From NCBI GenBank assembly GCA_937967665.1, contig CALBSZ010000427.1:1-8472 (forward strand): 8,472 nucleotides of DNA. The letters are read 5' to 3'. The notes under the pieces were generated by a model, which made no database searches, was not told the origin of the DNA, and was given only the letters and a program-made list of their open reading frames with translations. The position numbers were made by a program, and so were the translations under genes. Each line of letters opens with the position of its first letter. Within the stretch, counting starts at the first letter, position 1. Origin of the DNA: an uncultured Planctomycetaceae bacterium (GTDB lineage: Bacteria > Planctomycetota > Planctomycetia > Pirellulales > Pirellulaceae). Below are positions 6,335 to 8,472 of the stretch, in pieces.

Positions 6335-7165
6335 TTAACGATCTTGCCGGTATCGGAATTGCTTTGACAAGGCGATTTGCTCAATAGCGACATTGATCTT
6401 GTACCCTTGTTCCTTGACCGCCTGCACGATCCTTTCCAGCGACGGCCGGTCGTAAGGTTCCAGTTTCCGGCCCAGGGCATAAGCGAACATCTGTGCCACG
6501 AAGTTGTTCGCGATGTCGTCTTGATACAACTCTAGCAACAGCAGCTTCATTTCGGCCGGGGTGTGGAACGATTTCCCATTGGGCATCACGCCCGCCGCTT
6601 CCACGGGGGCCTTATCTGAATAGTGGATTCGCCATTCGCCGGTAGGAGAAAAGTTTTCAAGTCCCAGTCCCAATGGGTCGATTGCCCGGTGACACGAAAC
6701 GCATTCCGGCCTGGCGACGTGCTGCTTGATCAACTCGGCCACGGACGGATTCTCCTTCACCTTTAGCGATTCACGCGCCTCGTCCAAGGACGGCACATTC
6801 GGCGGCGCTTCCAGCTGCTTGCCGATGATCGTGCGCAACACCCACACTCCACGGCGGATCGGACTCGTGCGGTCCTTCGATGCGGTTAGCCGCATGATGG
6901 CCGGACTGGTGATGATCCCGCCCTCCCGCTCGTCTTTCGTTCTCACCAGCACCGGCGGGTCGTAACGACCTTGATGGTCCGGACTCGCGACTTGCCTGAT
7001 GGGCAACACATCCCTGTACAACGGCCGTAGCGAGCTGGGATCGATTTGCTCGTAATCATGCTGTCCCAGCTTGAGGTCCGACGACCGCTTGTAGATCCAA
7101 TCGCTCTGAACCAGTTCCAGAAAACTCCTGTCCGATTGAATCAGTTCGTCAAAAAAGTAAAAAAC
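6335..7165 (-). pseudogene. C-terminal part of the interrupted cytochrome-type protein
   Basis: This is the continuation of the same frame after the TAG. It contains the end of DUF1592 (F-D-E-L-I-Q-S-D-R-S-F-L-E-L-V-Q-S-D-W), DUF1588, the CVSCH haem motif in H-V-A-R-P-E-C-V-S-C-H-R-A-I-D-P-L-G and DUF1585. The first usable start is a TTG at 7021 without a ribosome binding site, and no signal peptide is present. Independent expression as a periplasmic cytochrome is therefore unlikely. The frame is undamaged to its TAA stop, which implies a recent or artefactual interruption. Confidence 0.65.
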
Positions 7166-8332
7166 CTAATCGTACGTTTCGCGGTTCCAGCGCTCGTTCA
7201 CCAGGTATACACGATTCGCCAGGAGATGGGCAAAACCCAGCAAGTGTCCGGCGAAGTGTTCCGAGAGGGCGATCCGCTTGGGCGAGTTCAACATCCGGGA
7301 AACCTGCGATTTCAACACATCGTCTTCAAGCAAACTCCCGTCCTGGCCAAGCCGCAGCAACTCGTCATCGGGCGCTGTGGACCACAAGAAGTAGGACAGA
7401 CGCGTTGCCAATTCGATACCCGATACCGGATAAGGCTCATCCAGGTTCCTCGTCTCCTCGAAACGATACAGGAATTCCGGGGAGAGTAAGATCATTTCAA
7501 AGACATGAAGCAGGCTCGCGTTGCTATCGTTCGAGACGCGCACGTGTTTCTGATACTGGTCCACAAAGGCCTTTGTGTACTCCTCCAATCGTTCTCGCTT
7601 GCCACGGTAGGCGCGCAGGAGAAACGCGGAGATGGCTTGGCGGATTTCCTTTTCGCCAGCATCCGCTGGCAGTTCCGCGCGGCCCAACACGGCTGTCCTT
7701 GCAGTCGTGTCTTCGCTGAATACCGTGAGAGCATACTGCGCGGCAGCGGCCAGCGCGTGAAGATCAGGCTTGAGTTGCTCCATGCGATGCGCATCATTCT
7801 CGAACCCCGATTCTCCAGGGATGTCCGAAGGAACGATGGACTCGATGGTGGATGCTTGGACGCGGTCGGCAATCCCATCGCGGTAGTGCGGCTGAAGGCT
7901 GATCGCCAAGACGTCTTCCAGCGTGTTTTCCAACTCGTAGCGCGTCAGTCGTCGTAGCGGCGTGCGGCCGATATGCGATCTTCCCTCGCGCAGCACAAAC
8001 GAGTCCTGAAACCATTGAAGGAGAGTTTCTTTTTCCTCCGGCTTGAGCGGCCCTTCGTCCCGGGGAGGCATTTCACCGCGGCTTACCTTGTTTTCCAGTT
8101 TGATCCACAGCCAGGTATATTCTCCGTACGATGCATGGTCCACTTGAAGCAGGGGCGTCAAATCGATACCACCTTCTCGGGTGCCGGCGTCATGGCACGA
8201 GACGCACCGGTTTTCGAGTACCTCTGCGACATCGTCGAAATTCGCAGCCAGCGCCGGGCGCGTCCACGTTCCTCCGGCAATCGCCAGCAGGCACGCAATG
8301 ACAATCGCTTTGGCGAATCGTGAGGTTTTCAT
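7166..8332 (-). CDS. N-terminal part of the interrupted cytochrome-type protein, as translated to the TAG
   Basis: Translation from ATG 8332 to the TAG gives 388 residues: signal peptide, first haem motif CVSCH at 43-47, DUF1587, DUF1595 and the first part of DUF1592. It ends at W-N-R-E-T-Y-D. It lacks the rest of DUF1592, DUF1588, the second haem motif and DUF1585, so this product alone would be much shorter than family members. The ATG is preceded only by a weak purine stretch (TGGAAT) that lies in the end of the upstream gene, 6 bases away, which suggests coupling to it. Confidence 0.6.
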   Translation of the reverse strand: MKTSRFAKAIVIACLLAIAGGTWTRPALAANFDDVAEVLENRCVSCHDAGTREGGIDLTPLLQVDHASYGEYTWLWIKLENKVSRGEMPPRDEGPLKPEEKETLLQWFQDSFVLREGRSHIGRTPLRRLTRYELENTLEDVLAISLQPHYRDGIADRVQASTIESIVPSDIPGESGFENDAHRMEQLKPDLHALAAAAQYALTVFSEDTTARTAVLGRAELPADAGEKEIRQAISAFLLRAYRGKRERLEEYTKAFVDQYQKHVRVSNDSNASLLHVFEMILLSPEFLYRFEETRNLDEPYPVSGIELATRLSYFLWSTAPDDELLRLGQDGSLLEDDVLKSQVSRMLNSPKRIALSEHFAGHLLGFAHLLANRVYLVNERWNRETYD

Positions 8333-8338
8333 CGCGGC

Positions 8339-8472
8339 TTATTCCAACTCGGCTTTCGTGAGCGCGACGATGGTCTTCTTCCCGTTCATCATTTTGTACT
8401 GGCCCGTCACCGTAACGACCTTGCCGACGCAACGATCGCACTGCAACTCGTGGTTGTTCATGAAGGGAATTC
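8339..8472 (-). CDS. C-terminal end of a small CxxC protein, open at right edge
   Basis: The minus-strand frame enters from the right edge and ends at TAA 8339-8341, giving about 44 residues. An ATG lies at 8461 but has no ribosome binding site and the frame stays open upstream, so the gene probably starts outside the window. The visible part reads C-D-R-C-V-G-K-V-V-T-V-T-G-Q-Y, then N-G-K-K-T-I-V-A: a CxxC pair followed by a beta-rich V-T-V-T-G segment like a small OB-type or metal-binding domain. I do not recognise a named family. It ends 6 bases before the cytochrome-type gene on the same strand, so the two are likely co-transcribed. The CxxC is not a haem motif, since it is not followed by His. 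Confidence 0.6.
   Translation of the reverse strand, partial: IPFMNNHELQCDRCVGKVVTVTGQYKMMNGKKTIVALTKAELE

Larger units (their letters stand above)
6335..8332 (-). pseudogene. Planctomycete-type c-cytochrome protein (DUF1587-1595-1592-1588-1585), interrupted by one in-frame TAG
   Basis: Read through the TAG at 7166-7168 (codon 389), this is one continuous 665-codon frame. It starts with a Sec signal peptide (cleavage near residues 29-30, A-L-A-A-N). A first haem c motif CVSCH follows at 43-47, then DUF1587 (R-L-T-R-Y-E-L-E-N-T-L), DUF1595 (F-L-L-R-A-Y-R-G-K and I-L-L-S-P-E-F-L-Y-R-F-E), DUF1592 (A-T-R-L-S-Y-F-L-W-S-T-A-P-D-D-E-L), DUF1588 (G-I-I-T-S-P-A-I-M-R-L-T, R-R-G-V-W-V-L-R), a second CVSCH at 544-548 and C-terminal DUF1585. 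These periplasmic proteins are common in planctomycetes; their reaction is unknown, but two haem sites point to electron transfer. The TAG falls inside DUF1592, and the next residues V-F-Y-F-F-D-E-L-I continue the domain in the same frame. Hence a substitution to TAG, not an indel. Sequence error or read-through remain possible. No DUF1552 partner gene follows; phoB converges instead. Confidence 0.75.

Noticed and set aside
5803..6480. Minus-strand open frame of 225 codons across phoB
   Set aside because: It is antisense to phoB and out of frame with the cytochrome-type gene, with no domain.
7505..7957. Plus-strand open frame of 150 codons
   Set aside because: It is antisense to the DUF1592-type coding region, which has strong family similarity.
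6335..8332. Frameshift explanation for the split cytochrome-type gene
   Set aside because: The two halves are in the same frame (8332 minus 7021 is 1311, divisible by three) and continuous apart from the TAG.
8467..8472. GAATTC at the right end as a sign of a cloned EcoRI fragment
   Set aside because: Other GAATTC sites occur inside the window (for example near 1617 and 6121) and the left end does not carry one.

Overview
The window looks like a chromosomal segment from a member of the Planctomycetota, probably Pirellulales-like. The main reasons are a large c-type cytochrome protein of the DUF1587/DUF1595/DUF1592/DUF1588/DUF1585 series and a secreted DUF1080 protein. Both families are strongly expanded in planctomycetes and related phyla. 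The sequence is GC-rich but not extreme, and several starts have weak ribosome binding sites. I see no tRNA, rRNA, insertion sequence or CRISPR array.

Positions 1-3336 are read from the minus strand. In transcription order they hold an EVE-domain protein and bioF, which overlap by 8 bases. A 192-base gap follows with a nested inverted repeat. Then come a secreted DUF1080 protein and a PhoD-like phosphatase lipoprotein whose C-terminus runs off the left edge. Positions 3337-3481 form a divergent intergenic region with a perfect 10-base palindrome.

Positions 3482-6333 are read from the plus strand: a 68-residue membrane-anchored zinc-ribbon protein, then a PhoR-type sensor kinase and a PhoB-type response regulator. 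The order is kinase then regulator. Between them lie three TTCATA-like hexamers with an exact 11-base period, which look like a Pho box and suggest that PhoB regulates its own gene.

Positions 6335-8472 are read from the minus strand and converge on phoB, with one base between the two stop codons. The cytochrome-type gene here is split by a single in-frame TAG at 7166-7168. The reading frame and family similarity continue undisturbed on both sides, so this is a point nonsense change (or a sequence error, or read-through), not a frameshift. Upstream of it, and open at the right edge, is the C-terminal end of a small CxxC protein whose stop codon lies 6 bases before the cytochrome gene.

Functionally the segment combines phosphate sensing (phoR-phoB, possibly the PhoD-like phosphatase), biotin synthesis (bioF), and planctomycete-type surface or periplasmic catabolism proteins. 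I found no clear evidence of an undescribed multi-gene system. The strongest points for follow-up are the amber-interrupted cytochrome gene, the Pho-box-like repeat and the tightly coupled EVE-bioF pair.
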